64,000 bases of DNA from Shewanella oncorhynchi (GCF_012584455.1 NZ_JABAEB010000010.1:1-64000); one strand, 5' to 3'. Positions 34,897 through 44,317 are shown, numbered from the stretch's first letter. Notes: generated from the letters alone by a model not told the origin. Made by a program: numbers and translations.

Positions 34897-36357
34897 ATGG
34901 GCAATAACGCTTGGAATGATAAAAATAAATTTATTTGGCTTCTGTCTGTTTTGCTTTTGGTCGCCTTTTTAGTGACCAGCGGTATCAGTTACAAAGTGGC
35001 TCATGATTCACTGAGCCAGCAAATAGAGAGCAATACCTTACCGCTCACAAGTGACAATATTTATTCAGAAATTCAACAGGATTTGTTACGACCCATCTTT
35101 ATTTCATCCTTGATGGCGCAGGATACCTTTGTTCGGGATTGGACCTTAAGTCATGAGCAAGAGCCCGAAAAACTCATTCGTTACCTTAAGGAAATCCAAG
35201 AAAAATACGGTACTGTCACTAGCTTTTTTGTGTCTGAGAAAAGTCGAAATTATTACCATTCCACGGGCATTTTAAAACAAATCCAAGATGTAGAGCCTGA
35301 CGATGCTTGGTATTTTCGAGTGCGTTCTTTACCTGAATCTGAACATTATGAGGTCAATATTGATGCCGATACGGCAGACCGCAGTAAGACAACCGTATTT
35401 GTTAACTATAAAGTTTTTGATTTTGAAGGAAAATTCATTGGTGTTACCGGTGTGGGGTTGGCGGTTGAAAAGGTTAAAGCCTTAATTGAGTTATATCAAA
35501 AGCGTTATAACCGCCGAGTGTTCTTTACCGACCGGCAAGGTAATGTCACTTTGCATGGCGATCAATATGACGGTACGGATTCGCTGCAAACGAGCGTAGG
35601 GCTTGATAATTTGGCTACGCGTATTTTAACCAGCCCAAGTGCCGCCTTCAGCTATCAGAAAAACGGGAAAACGGTTTATCTCAATAGTCGCTTAGTTCCT
35701 GAGTTTAAGTGGTATTTAATTGTTGAGCAGGAGGATGCGCCACAAGAGCGGGAACTGTTAAATACGTTTTGGGGTAATTTGGCGTTAAGCCTAATGGTGA
35801 CTCTAGGTATTTTATTCATCTCAAACATGACCTTAGGTCGTTATCAGCGCAAACTAGAAATTATGGCGTCTACCGATAAGCTCACCGGCGCCGCTAACCG
35901 TCAGGTGTTTGATGAGTACTTTAGGCAGGCGTTAGATAAAGCTAAGCTGACACAATCGCCGATTTCAATACTCTTGTTGGATATCGACCACTTTAAAAAA
36001 GTGAACGACAGTTATGGGCATGGGATTGGTGACTTAGTATTAAAAACCATGACTAATATGCTGCGTGGTTTACTACAACAACAGGATATTTTATGTCGCT
36101 GGGGCGGTGAGGAGTTTTTAATTTTACTCCCTGAGATGGATTTATCCCGAGCGGCAGAACTGGCAGAACAGATCCGTGACCTCATTTCCCAGCGGGAAAT
36201 TAAAGTGAATGGATTACACATTTCTATTACTGCCAGTATTGGTGTTGCTGAGCATCAAGTGCAAGAGCCCGCGGAGGACCTTATCAAACGTGCCGATCTG
36301 GCCTTGTATCAGGCAAAAGAAGCGGGCCGAAATCAAGTGGTGTTAAATCATTCATAG
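34897..36357 (+). CDS. Diguanylate cyclase with periplasmic Cache sensor, no inhibitory site
   Basis: 486-aa membrane enzyme making c-di-GMP. Helix 1 is near residues 12-30. The periplasmic part (about 35-285) is a Cache fold, with FFVSEKSRNYYHSTGIL, YFRVRSLPE and GVTGVGLAVEKVK. Helix 2 is near 290-312. The GGDEF domain starts STDKLTGAANRQVF and has the active motif RWGGEEFLILLPE. The inhibitory I-site RxxD is QQQD here, so product feedback through that site is not expected. The ATG at 34897 follows GGAG by 7 bases, rather than the frame's TTG at 34885. Confidence 0.93.
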   Translation: MGNNAWNDKNKFIWLLSVLLLVAFLVTSGISYKVAHDSLSQQIESNTLPLTSDNIYSEIQQDLLRPIFISSLMAQDTFVRDWTLSHEQEPEKLIRYLKEIQEKYGTVTSFFVSEKSRNYYHSTGILKQIQDVEPDDAWYFRVRSLPESEHYEVNIDADTADRSKTTVFVNYKVFDFEGKFIGVTGVGLAVEKVKALIELYQKRYNRRVFFTDRQGNVTLHGDQYDGTDSLQTSVGLDNLATRILTSPSAAFSYQKNGKTVYLNSRLVPEFKWYLIVEQEDAPQERELLNTFWGNLALSLMVTLGILFISNMTLGRYQRKLEIMASTDKLTGAANRQVFDEYFRQALDKAKLTQSPISILLLDIDHFKKVNDSYGHGIGDLVLKTMTNMLRGLLQQQDILCRWGGEEFLILLPEMDLSRAAELAEQIRDLISQREIKVNGLHISITASIGVAEHQVQEPAEDLIKRADLALYQAKEAGRNQVVLNHS

Positions 36358-36492
36358 ACTCTACTCGGTTCTTCTTGGCAGCAATGTTTAGCCTACCTTT
36401 GTGGGTTATGGCGCGGGTTGATTGTGTTATTGGCGTATCGCGGTTTACACTCTGACAGTAATGCGCGATAGGTCATTGATTTGGAGTTGCAG

Positions 36493-37188
36493 ATGTCAAA
36501 GTTGTTGATTAATAAGTTGTCTGGATTGTACTTAGGAACCCATCTTCAAGAGATGTCCGGTGTTGCTACGGGGATTGATGGTAAGCAAGCGGCTCAACAA
36601 CTGTTAGTGCATATCGACCATGTTGAAGGGGACGCGCAGGCCGATCCAAAACACCATGGCGGCCTTGATCGCGTGCTACATCATTTCCCCCGCGAGCACT
36701 ACGGCCAATATCGTCGTTGGGACTTAATCACCCAGCTCGAAGATGCGCCCAGCATGGGAGAGAACATTAGCACAGTTGGACTGAACGAAACTCAAGTCAA
36801 TATTGGCGATATCTTGCAAATTGGCGCAGTAAAAGTGCAAGTGACTCAGCCGCGTTCACCTTGTTTTAAATTGAATCTGCAATTTGGTCACAGAGAATTC
36901 GCCCTCGCCATGCAGCAAAGCCAATTATGTGGTTGGTTTTATAGAATCTTAACCCCAGGGATTATTCAGTTAAACGATAAGATTGAATTAGTTGAGCGTC
37001 GTACTGATATCAGTGTTGCCGAGGCCATGTCACTCTATTTCTCGCCAACGTTTAATGCCAGTGCCTATGATCGTTTAGCTTCCTGCGAGGGATTAGCGCT
37101 GAGTTGGGTTAATAGCCTACAACGCCGCTTAGCATTACAGACAGTAGAAGATTGGCAAATGCGTTTATATGGGCCGAGTGGAAAATAA
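36493..37188 (+). CDS. yiiM: MOSC-domain protein YiiM
   Basis: 231-aa molybdenum-cofactor-dependent protein. The MOSC core has DPKHHGGLDRVLHHFPREHY and the Moco-thiolate Cys in QPRSPCFKLN. E. coli YiiM (224 aa) is needed, with YcbX, for detoxifying hydroxylated purines such as 6-N-hydroxylaminopurine. The ATG at 36493 follows GGAG. The gene lies a few kb upstream of the moa/mod cluster in the same orientation, but is not in that transcript. It is followed 36 bases later by a DUF4870 gene. Confidence 0.92.
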   Translation: MSKLLINKLSGLYLGTHLQEMSGVATGIDGKQAAQQLLVHIDHVEGDAQADPKHHGGLDRVLHHFPREHYGQYRRWDLITQLEDAPSMGENISTVGLNETQVNIGDILQIGAVKVQVTQPRSPCFKLNLQFGHREFALAMQQSQLCGWFYRILTPGIIQLNDKIELVERRTDISVAEAMSLYFSPTFNASAYDRLASCEGLALSWVNSLQRRLALQTVEDWQMRLYGPSGK

Positions 37189-37224
37189 GGCTTTATATTC
37201 AAAATGATAAAACAGGGATGACCT

Positions 37225-37581
37225 ATGATTGAACCCGTTACAAAAAGTGATAAAGATTTTGGCTTACTGGTATACGCCTCAAGTTTTATTGGATACTTAG
37301 TGCCGTTGGGCTCTATTCTTGGTCCTTTGATCATTTGGCTGATGAAGCGTGAAGAGTCCGCATTTGTCGATCAATGTGGCCGTAGTTGTTTGAACTTTAA
37401 ATTGAGCCTGTTGATTTATGTGATCATCAGTGGCGTATTAGCTTTGGTCGGAATAGGTTTCATCTTTTTAGCCATACTCGGCATATTCGATCTGGTGTGT
37501 ACTGTGCTGGCGATTATTAAGGCCAGCGAAGGTAAAGTGTATCGCTATCCATTAACGATTAAATTTATTGCTATGGATTAA
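37225..37581 (+). CDS. DUF4870 small membrane protein
   Basis: 118-aa protein with three membrane helices (about residues 14-36, 58-78 and 80-100). The pattern LVYASSFIGYLVPLGSILGPLIIWLMKREES with FVDQCGRSCLNF is typical of DUF4870 (Tic20-like). Function is unknown. It lies 36 bases after yiiM, which suggests co-transcription, and is closed by a bidirectional terminator. Confidence 0.87.
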   Translation: MIEPVTKSDKDFGLLVYASSFIGYLVPLGSILGPLIIWLMKREESAFVDQCGRSCLNFKLSLLIYVIISGVLALVGIGFIFLAILGIFDLVCTVLAIIKASEGKVYRYPLTIKFIAMD

Positions 37582-37600
37582 TTGTCTCTGCGAGTTAAAG

Positions 37601-37637
37601 AAAAACGCCTTAGATGGAAACATCTAAGGCGTTTTTT
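37601..37637. terminator. Bidirectional terminator
   Basis: AAAACGCCTTAGATG-GAAA-CATCTAAGGCGTTTT is a perfect stem with A tract and T tract at either side, between convergent DUF4870 and chemoreceptor genes. Confidence 0.95.
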
Positions 37638-37657
37638 ATGGCGTAAGTTTTAAGGTC

Positions 37658-39574
37658 TTACACCTTAAACTTGGCCACTAAGGTATCTAAGCGGTGTGAC
37701 AGTTGATTCAAGGCTAAACTCGCCTGTGCCGCCGCTTGTGCAGTATTGGCAGTACGTTGAGTAATGTCATTGATTTCAGTGACGTTACGGTTGATGTCCT
37801 CCACAACTGTAGATTGTTCTTCCGTTGCCGCAGCAACTTGGATGTTCATGTCGCTGATAAGACCAATGCGATCGCTAATGCCAATTAACGATTTGCTGGC
37901 TTCATCGACGGCTACAACGCCTTCGTGGGAGCGGGTACGACTCTGGGCCATCGCATTAACCGCGCGGCTGGCTTCCGATTGCAGCTTGTCGATCATGCCT
38001 TGCACTTCATTGGTCGATGCTGCTGTGCGTGAGGCTAAGTTACGTACTTCATCGGCCACGACAGCAAATCCGCGTCCAGCTTCGCCGGCACGTGCTGCTT
38101 CAATGGCCGCGTTAAGTGCTAACAAGTTAGTCTGCTCAGAGATAGCGCGGATCACATCTAAAATACCACCGATGGATTTAGTGTGGGTCGCGAGGGACTC
38201 AATCACTTCACCCACTTGGCCAACGTCTTTCGACAATTGGTTAATGGTATCGCGGGCACGGGTTACCACAACTTGGCCGCTGCTGGCTTCAGTATCAGCA
38301 TCTCTGGCGGCAACCGCAGCTTGGGCGGCATTACTGGCAATTTCGTTAACCGTCGCGCCCATTTCATTAATGGCCGTTACCACCATCATAGTGCGATCTT
38401 TCTGCTCGTGGCTGTCTTCTAAGGTTTGCTGTGCCTGATTCGACACATCCTTAGCCGAGAAACCGAGCTGTTCGCTGGTTTGTGCCACTTCGATGACTGA
38501 ATCTTGGATCTTGCTGATAAAGCTGTTAAATCCCTTGGCGAGCTGTGCAATTTCATCTTCACCATTGACAGGTAGACGTTGGCGTAAGTCACCTTCACCT
38601 TCGCCTATGTCGTGGAACATGGCGGCAACTTGGGCAATAGGACGACTCACAGAACCTGCCACCACGATGGCGAGTACAATAAAGCCCGCTGCAATTATCA
38701 GCGTCCAGATTAAGATCTGATAAGCCGCTTCGGTTAATAGTGCGAACACTTCGGCCTCTGGCACCTGTGCGACTAAGTACCAATCCATAGATGCGATATA
38801 ACTACTGGCAACCAGCATGTTTTCGCCATTGATTTTGGTATTGATCAGATTGAAATCACTGCGGTTTAATAATGAGCTTGAACTCGCATCCTTGTATAAG
38901 TTGCTTAGGCTGCTCTTACCAATTTGGCTCGTATCTGGGTGGAGTTTTACCTCACCTTTAGCATCCACTAAGTAGACTAAACCAGTTTCTTCAATTTTAA
39001 ACGAGCTCAGCAAACGCACCATGTCATCGAGTGATTTAGCGAGCCCGACTAAGCCGCGACCATTGGGTTGTTGGTAGTTAATGAAGAGTTTGACTTCGCC
39101 GTTGGCCTCAGTAAATACGTTCAACATACGTTCTTGGCCACTGTCTCGGTAACCAAAAAACCAGCCATCCTGCGCAGGAGTGAGCACTCGCAGAAAACCA
39201 TCCTGAGTGTAGTAGGCGGCAGTTTGTCTATCAGCGTAGGAAGCTTGCGCTAGCTTATACTGACGAGTGATGTCTTTGAGTTGGGCTACGACTTGGGGTT
39301 CTTGGGCCTGTGGTCTACCGTCTTCGAGCCATTGCAGTAACATGCGGCTACTGGCCAATTGCTCTGCAGCATTCATCAAAGTGGAAATGTCGAGATCGAT
39401 CTTATTGCGAATTTGCATCATTAAGCTCGGTAATTCCGAGCCTAACATCCTTTGTTGTACGACATTTTTCGCGCTACGTTGGCTTAATACGCCGACGAGT
39501 ATGGTCGACAACAGTACTGCAAATGTCACTGTTAACAGAATTTTCTGCTTAATGGTGAGGTTATTAAATATCAT
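37658..39574 (-). CDS. Methyl-accepting chemotaxis protein, Cache type, FliA promoter
   Basis: 638-aa chemoreceptor. Helix 1 is [22 protein letters not shown]. The periplasmic double-Cache region (about 30-270) includes [25 protein letters not shown] and [22 protein letters not shown]. Helix 2 is near 275-298. HAMP reads [24 protein letters not shown]. The tip reads [37 protein letters not shown], fully canonical. The ATG at 39574 is preferred to a TTG at 39583. A sigma-28 type promoter at 39642-39668 faces it, so it should be co-regulated with flagella. WFFGY and the acidic binding pattern resemble amino-acid receptors; the ligand is not proven. Confidence 0.95.
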   Translation of the reverse strand: MIFNNLTIKQKILLTVTFAVLLSTILVGVLSQRSAKNVVQQRMLGSELPSLMMQIRNKIDLDISTLMNAAEQLASSRMLLQWLEDGRPQAQEPQVVAQLKDITRQYKLAQASYADRQTAAYYTQDGFLRVLTPAQDGWFFGYRDSGQERMLNVFTEANGEVKLFINYQQPNGRGLVGLAKSLDDMVRLLSSFKIEETGLVYLVDAKGEVKLHPDTSQIGKSSLSNLYKDASSSSLLNRSDFNLINTKINGENMLVASSYIASMDWYLVAQVPEAEVFALLTEAAYQILIWTLIIAAGFIVLAIVVAGSVSRPIAQVAAMFHDIGEGEGDLRQRLPVNGEDEIAQLAKGFNSFISKIQDSVIEVAQTSEQLGFSAKDVSNQAQQTLEDSHEQKDRTMMVVTAINEMGATVNEIASNAAQAAVAARDADTEASSGQVVVTRARDTINQLSKDVGQVGEVIESLATHTKSIGGILDVIRAISEQTNLLALNAAIEAARAGEAGRGFAVVADEVRNLASRTAASTNEVQGMIDKLQSEASRAVNAMAQSRTRSHEGVVAVDEASKSLIGISDRIGLISDMNIQVAAATEEQSTVVEDINRNVTEINDITQRTANTAQAAAQASLALNQLSHRLDTLVAKFKV

Positions 39575-39641
39575 AAATATCAATATGCCTGTGTTGGACT
39601 ATTTTGAGTTATCGGTCAACGCACTCTTGTACGGTAAAAGA

Positions 39642-39668
39642 TTATCGGACAGAAATGTTAAAAGTTAA
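39642..39668 (-). promoter_or_regulatory. FliA (sigma-28) promoter of the chemoreceptor gene
   Basis: On the minus strand TTAACTTT-N11-TCCGATAA. Consensus is TAAAGTTT-N11-GCCGATAA: 6/8 and 7/8 with the right spacing. It lies 68 bases or so before the ATG. Confidence 0.75.
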
Positions 39669-39872
39669 CCTTAGTCTAGGCCGGTTGCCGAATAAAACAG
39701 CGTATAGAACACTTATTTGGCCTAACCTGTTGGTCTTGCTGTAGATCTAATTATGTAGAGTATAGATGGAAATGAGATGGTGATTGAAAACGAACTCTTT
39801 TTTGTGTGGCAATTGTGGCCAATGTCGCGAGTAAGGGCAAGCAAAAAAAGTGAACTATTCGTGTAAAAGGTG

Positions 39873-39897
39873 AAAAAAAGGCGCTCCATTGAGCGCC
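39873..39897 (-). terminator. Terminator of the ETF-QO gene
   Basis: GGCGCTC-CATT-GAGCGCC; on the minus strand it is followed by seven T residues (39873-39879 complement). Confidence 0.9.
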
Positions 39898-39922
39898 ATT
39901 ATTTACATTTATCATCCAAATG

Positions 39923-41572
39923 TTACATGTTGGGGTAGTTTGGACCACCACCACCTTCCGGTGTAACCCAAGTGATGTTTTGGCTCGGATCTTTAATGTC
40001 GCAGGTTTTGCAATGAATGCAGTTTTGCGCATTGATTACAAACTTGGGTTGACCCGCCTCTTCGACGATTTCATACACGCCGGCTGGGCAGTAACGCTGT
40101 GCTGGCTCATTAAACTGAGTCAAGTTAATGCCCAGTGGAATGCTGCTGTCCTTGAGACGTAAATGGCAGGGCTGATCTTCCTCATGATAAGTGCTCGACA
40201 GATACACTGAGGACAGTTTATCGAAGCTAAGCTTGCCATCGGGTTTTGGATAATCAATCTTGCTGTAAGCGCTCACAGGTGCCATTTGCGCATAGTCTGG
40301 GTGCTCATCACGCAGTGTGATAGGGAACTTTCCGCCAAACCAGTTTTGATCTATATAGTTGAATGCGCCGCCTAAATAGGTACCAAATTTGTGCATCGCT
40401 GGACCAAAGTTGCGGGATTTATGCAATTCTTCGTATAGCCAGCTTTCTTCAAGGTGGGTTTGGTAACAGTCGAGATCTTTACCGCCTTCAACCCCAGCCA
40501 TCATGGCTTTACCTAAGGTTTCTGCTGCAACAATTCCGCTCTTCATCGCAGTGTGAGAGCCTTTGATTTTCGCAAAGTTCAACGTACCCGCGTTGCAGCC
40601 TATGATAAGACCGCCAGGAAAACTCATCTTAGGTAGCGAGTTTAAGCCGCCTTTAGTAATCGCGCGGGCGCCATAACTAAGGCGTTCGCCACCAGTTAAA
40701 TACTTAGCAATCACAGGGTGGGTTTTATAGCGCTGGAATTCGTCAAATGGGCTCAGATGCGGATTTTTGTAGTTCAAATCAATAATAAGGCCGACCGCAA
40801 TTTGATTATCTTCCATGTGATAAAGGAAGCCGCCACCCGATGAGCCCTCGGTTAATGGCCAGCCACCTGTGTGAACGACTTTGCCTTGTTCGTGTTGCTC
40901 GGCGGGGACTTTCCAAATTTCTTTGAAGCCTAAACCGTAATGCTGTGGTGTTTTACCATTATCTAAATGGTATTTTTCGATAAGTTGCTTGCCTAAGTGG
41001 CCGCGGCAACCTTCGGAGAAAACGGTATATTTAGCGTGCAACTCCATGCCTGGCATAAAGCTGTCTTTGGGTTCGCCATCGGCACCCACTCCCATATCAC
41101 CAATCAAAATACCTTTAACGCTGTTATCGGCGTTAAATAGCAGTTCACTGGCGGCAAAGCCGGGGAATATTTCGACACCGAGTTCTTCTGCGCGATTGGC
41201 AAGCCAGCGGGACAGATTACCGACGCTGATAATAAAATTGCCGTCGTTGTGCATGGTTTTTGGCACAAAAGCATTAGGCATGACTCTGCCGTCGGTGGCT
41301 GAGCTGAGTAGGTAGATTTCGTCGTGGGTGACAGCGGTTTTTATTGGGGCATCTTTTTCGCGCCAGTCGCTGAATAGCTCGTCTAGCACTTTTGTCTCGA
41401 ACACTGCGCCTGACAGAATATGCGCGCCCACTTCTGAGCCTTTTTCTACCACACAGACGGTAATTTCTTTACCTGAATCCTGTGATATTTGCATTAATCG
41501 ACATGCCGTGGCCAAGCCAGCTGGACCAGCACCGACGATAACAACATCGAATTCCATTGATTCGCGTTCCAT
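39923..41572 (-). CDS. Electron-transfer flavoprotein:ubiquinone oxidoreductase
   Basis: 549-aa membrane-associated FAD and 4Fe-4S enzyme passing electrons from ETF (fatty-acid and amino-acid oxidation) to ubiquinone. The FAD-binding motif is VVIVGAGPAGLATACRL near the N-terminus. The ETF-QO insertion GGWPLTEGSSGGGFLYHMEDNQIAVGLI is present. The C-terminal ferredoxin-like part has the cluster cysteines CIHCKTCDIKDPSQNI and one more upstream (RYCPAGVYEI). Size matches bacterial and mitochondrial enzymes. The ATG at 41572 follows GAGGTG. The etfAB genes are not in the window. Confidence 0.95.
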   Translation of the reverse strand: MERESMEFDVVIVGAGPAGLATACRLMQISQDSGKEITVCVVEKGSEVGAHILSGAVFETKVLDELFSDWREKDAPIKTAVTHDEIYLLSSATDGRVMPNAFVPKTMHNDGNFIISVGNLSRWLANRAEELGVEIFPGFAASELLFNADNSVKGILIGDMGVGADGEPKDSFMPGMELHAKYTVFSEGCRGHLGKQLIEKYHLDNGKTPQHYGLGFKEIWKVPAEQHEQGKVVHTGGWPLTEGSSGGGFLYHMEDNQIAVGLIIDLNYKNPHLSPFDEFQRYKTHPVIAKYLTGGERLSYGARAITKGGLNSLPKMSFPGGLIIGCNAGTLNFAKIKGSHTAMKSGIVAAETLGKAMMAGVEGGKDLDCYQTHLEESWLYEELHKSRNFGPAMHKFGTYLGGAFNYIDQNWFGGKFPITLRDEHPDYAQMAPVSAYSKIDYPKPDGKLSFDKLSSVYLSSTYHEEDQPCHLRLKDSSIPLGINLTQFNEPAQRYCPAGVYEIVEEAGQPKFVINAQNCIHCKTCDIKDPSQNITWVTPEGGGGPNYPNM

Positions 41573-41745
41573 CAGTTCACCTCTTCCTTCACGTTTCCCC
41601 GATTTTTATCGAGTGTTGTAGTTTGTAAACGGGCGTTTTATTGCTTGCACCACCTTACCTGAAAATAAGATAAGGTCACAGTGGATTAAGCTGCTGTTTA
41701 GTCTAATTCAATACAAATCTTTAGGTGAGGACTGTCACAGATTAT

Positions 41746-41759
41746 TCACGCTAGCGTGA
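41746..41759. promoter_or_regulatory. Perfect palindrome upstream of the moa leader
   Basis: TCACGCTAGCGTGA, a 14-bp perfect palindrome between the ETF-QO and moaA genes, upstream of the riboswitch-like region. It could be a repressor or activator site of either divergent promoter. No regulator was recognised. Confidence 0.5.
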
Positions 41760-41810
41760 TCTAGGTTAATAAATACCTGTTTAGGGGTATAGCTAGTGAG
41801 TACTTTCGGC

Positions 41811-41940
41811 CTATAATCACCGACGACGGTTCTCCGAGCTTGCCTGCCTAAGTCGAAAGATATGGAGGTGTAGCCGTGGTAATAATGCCACCGGGGTGGG
41901 ATAAGAAATGCTCTCACCTCCCACACTTGGAAAGGTGATC
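41811..41940 (+). ncRNA. Moco-riboswitch-like leader of the moa operon
   Basis: The leader before moaA folds extensively. ACGG-CTCC (41826-41835) can pair with GGAG-CCGT (41864-41877); between them are GCCTGCCTAAGTC and a GAAA loop; GTGG-CCAC (41776-41791 region shifted to 41876-41891) forms the next stem. The wording CTCCGAGC...CCTAAGTC...GGAGG fits the Moco RNA motif as I remember it. The expression platform shows two exclusive helices: GGGGTG (41893-41898) with CACCTC (41915-41920), or TCACCT (41914-41919) with the ribosome site AGGTGA (41933-41938). The family call needs a covariance-model search. Confidence 0.72.
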
Positions 41941-42921
41941 ATGTCTCAATTACAAGACAGCTTTGGTCGAAAATTTCACTATTTACGGATGTCAGTCACT
42001 GACGTTTGTAACTTCAAATGCAGTTACTGCCTCCCTGATGGTTATCATCCTGAAGGTAAACCAAAATTCTTATCTCTCAATGAGATAGAAAACTTAGTCT
42101 CCGCATTTAGCCAAGTCGGCACCCAAAAAATCCGCATTACAGGCGGTGAACCTACCCTGCGTAAAGACTTTACCGACATCATTCGTGTCGTCGCTGATAA
42201 CCCGCGTATTCATACTATTGCGACGACCACTAATGGATATCGACTCGAAAAGCATGCCAAAGAATGGTTCGATGCTGGCTTGCGTCGTATCAATGTGTCC
42301 GTGGATAGTTTAGATCCCAAAATGTTTTACCAGATCACCGGCGAAAATAAGTTTGATGAAGTGATGCGGGGGGTTGATGCCGCCTTGTCAGCAGGTTTCG
42401 AGCGAGTAAAAATCAATGCCGTACTGCTTAAAGGTTTAAACGATAAAGATTTGCCACGTTTTTTACACTGGATTAAACACACGCCAATCGACCTGCGTTT
42501 TATCGAGCTGATGGAAACGGGTCTTGGTCGTGAGTATTTTGAAGCCCATCACCTCGCGGGCGCCGACATCAAAGCACAGTTACTGGCAGATGGCTGGCAA
42601 TTAGATACGCCAAGTGCCTCCGATGGTCCAGCCCAAAATTTCAGCCGCAGCGATTATCAGGGCCGTATCGGCTTGATCATGCCCTATGCCAATAATTTTT
42701 GTGCTACCTGTAACCGTTTACGGGTATCTGCTAAGGGTAAATTGCACTTGTGCCTCTTTACGGAATCCGGTGTCGATTTACGTGATCTGCTACAGCATTC
42801 TAACCAGCAAGCGGAATTAATTGAGCGTCTGCACGGTCAATTAGCCCAGAAGAAAGAAACCCATTACTTGCATCAAGGCATCACAGGTGTCACTCAGCAT
42901 CTTGCCTCTATTGGCGGCTAG
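41941..42921 (+). CDS. moaA: GTP 3',8-cyclase MoaA
   Basis: 326-aa radical-SAM enzyme, first step of molybdenum cofactor synthesis. The SAM-cluster motif is C23-x3-C27-x2-C30 (VCNFKCSYC). The C-terminal second cluster is NNFCATCNRLRVSAKGKLHLC. The family's C-terminal GG (SIGG) is present. The ATG at 41941 follows AAGGTG, itself inside the predicted switch helix; the frame start at 41908 lies within the leader and is rejected. It is first of a seven-gene run moaA, moaC, moaD, moaE, modA, modB, modC. Confidence 0.97.
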   Translation: MSQLQDSFGRKFHYLRMSVTDVCNFKCSYCLPDGYHPEGKPKFLSLNEIENLVSAFSQVGTQKIRITGGEPTLRKDFTDIIRVVADNPRIHTIATTTNGYRLEKHAKEWFDAGLRRINVSVDSLDPKMFYQITGENKFDEVMRGVDAALSAGFERVKINAVLLKGLNDKDLPRFLHWIKHTPIDLRFIELMETGLGREYFEAHHLAGADIKAQLLADGWQLDTPSASDGPAQNFSRSDYQGRIGLIMPYANNFCATCNRLRVSAKGKLHLCLFTESGVDLRDLLQHSNQQAELIERLHGQLAQKKETHYLHQGITGVTQHLASIGG

Positions 42922-42937
42922 ACCTGATTTTAGGTCT
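42920..42937 (+). other. Small hairpin between moaA and moaC
   Basis: AGACCT-GATTTT-AGGTCT at the moaA stop. No T run follows, so it may be an RNA stability or weak pausing element, not a true terminator. Confidence 0.4.
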
Positions 42938-43017
42938 GTTGCCATAGCCAATTTAGCGCGAGTATAAGCTCAATTTCCCTTGTACCCTGTTTTGACCTCA
43001 ATTAAAGGATCGCTCCG

Positions 43018-43494
43018 ATGAGCAATGTATTTACCCATATTAATGCCGATGGCAATGCCCATATGGTCGATGTAACTGAAAAAGCCGTTACCGAGCGCGA
43101 AGCCCGTGCAGAAGCTTTTATCGAGATGGCGAGCACGACACTCGAGATGATCATGAGTGGTAGCCACCACAAGGGTGATGTGTTTGCGACCGCGCGTATT
43201 GCGGGCATTCAAGCCGCGAAAAAAACCTCAGACCTTATCCCTCTCTGCCATCCGCTGATGCTAACGAAAGTTGAAGTCGATTTAGAGGCACAACCTGAAC
43301 ATAACCGCGTGCGTATTACTAGCCTGTGCAAGTTATCCGGCAAAACGGGCGTAGAGATGGAAGCGTTAACAGCAGCTTCAGTGGCGGCGTTAACTATCTA
43401 TGACATGTGCAAGGCCGTGCAAAAAGATATGGTGATCTCCCAAGTCCGTCTGTTGGAAAAGCGTGGCGGCAAGTCGGGACACTTTAAGGTTTAG
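43018..43494 (+). CDS. moaC: Cyclic pyranopterin monophosphate synthase MoaC
   Basis: 158-aa enzyme finishing the first stage of Moco synthesis, turning the MoaA product into cPMP. Landmarks are [50 protein letters not shown] (active-site Lys and His) and [23 protein letters not shown]. Length is standard (E. coli 161 aa). It lies 96 bases after moaA. Confidence 0.97.
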   Translation: MSNVFTHINADGNAHMVDVTEKAVTEREARAEAFIEMASTTLEMIMSGSHHKGDVFATARIAGIQAAKKTSDLIPLCHPLMLTKVEVDLEAQPEHNRVRITSLCKLSGKTGVEMEALTAASVAALTIYDMCKAVQKDMVISQVRLLEKRGGKSGHFKV

Positions 43495-43517
43495 CGGATC
43501 AAAAACGAGATAAGACT

Positions 43518-43769
43518 ATGATTAACGTGTTGTTTTTTGCTCAAGTTCGAGAATTATTGGGCACAGCTAAATTAAGTCTAGAGGCGAGCGAGCAGACTCA
43601 AACTGCCGAAGCGTTACGGGCAACGCTGGCGGCAACCGACGACAAATGGGCTAAAGTATTAACCTCTGACAAATTGCTGGTGGCGGTAAATCAGACCATT
43701 AGTCAATGGGATACGCCTGTAAACGATGGTGATGAAGTCGCCTTTTTCCCACCGGTTACAGGAGGTTAA
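43518..43769 (+). CDS. moaD: Molybdopterin synthase sulfur carrier subunit MoaD
   Basis: 83-aa ubiquitin-like sulfur carrier ending in the essential diglycine (FFPPVTGG), whose C-terminus is thiocarboxylated. Beta-grasp pattern: INVLFFAQVRELLGTA...GDEVAFFPPVTGG. It lies 23 bases after moaC and one base before moaE. Confidence 0.97.
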   Translation: MINVLFFAQVRELLGTAKLSLEASEQTQTAEALRATLAATDDKWAKVLTSDKLLVAVNQTISQWDTPVNDGDEVAFFPPVTGG

Positions 43770-43770
43770 T

Positions 43771-44238
43771 ATGCGTTTATTACCCGCAGTTCGAGTGCAA
43801 GAGGTCGATTTTAGTGTTTCTGACGAATATCGCCAGCTAGCTCAAGATGATAGCGATGGTGCCGTAGTCACTTTTGTCGGCAAAGTGCGTGATTTTAACG
43901 ATGGTACCGCGGTGACAGACTTAACCTTAGAGCACTATCCGGGTATGACCGAAGCCGTGTTAGAACAAATCGTTGCCGAGGCGCGTAGCCGCTGGCCGCT
44001 CAATAAAGTGACGGTTATTCACCGTGTCGGTACTATGGCTCTGGGTGAGCAGATTGTGTTTATCGGCGTAACCAGCGCCCATCGCAAGGCCGCTTTTGCT
44101 GCCTGTGAATTCTTAATCGACTTTTTAAAAACCAAAGCGCCATTCTGGAAATTAGAAGCGGGCGAGCAAGGTAAAAGTTGGGTTGAAGCGAAAGATGCCG
44201 ATGAACAAGCGGCTAAGCTATGGCAACACAAAGACTAG
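43771..44238 (+). CDS. moaE: Molybdopterin synthase catalytic subunit MoaE
   Basis: 155-aa catalytic subunit. With MoaD it inserts the dithiolene sulfurs of molybdopterin. Landmarks are VVTFVGKVRDFNDGTAVTDLTLEHYPGMTE and VHRVG-type wording (VIHRVGTMALGEQIVFIGVTSAHRKAAF), then active-site Lys in FLKTKAPFWKLE. The ATG at 43771 has AGGAGG before it, one base after the moaD stop; the longer frame from 43726 is an artefact. Confidence 0.97.
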   Translation: MRLLPAVRVQEVDFSVSDEYRQLAQDDSDGAVVTFVGKVRDFNDGTAVTDLTLEHYPGMTEAVLEQIVAEARSRWPLNKVTVIHRVGTMALGEQIVFIGVTSAHRKAAFAACEFLIDFLKTKAPFWKLEAGEQGKSWVEAKDADEQAAKLWQHKD

Positions 44239-44317
44239 TCGCGTGGCAGAGATACTCGTAGTCGCAACGCAGCTTGCCAGTTTAAGACCCGCGCGAATAT
44301 TGCACTAAGGTGACCCA

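Larger units (their letters stand above)
39575..39922. other. Intergenic region holding a FliA promoter and an ETF-QO terminator
   Basis: About 350 bases between two minus-strand genes. It contains the sigma-28 promoter (39642-39668) and the hairpin at 39873-39897. The rest holds no recognised gene; a 93-codon frame (39751-40032) runs into the ETF-QO gene and is a shadow. Confidence 0.5.

Noticed and set aside
41735-41926. 63-codon minus frame over the moa leader
   Set aside because: Antisense to a structured RNA leader; the stem sequences explain the open frame.
44239-44317. Search for a ModE operator before modA
   Set aside because: No ATATAA-type dyad found; control by the upstream moa leader is simpler.
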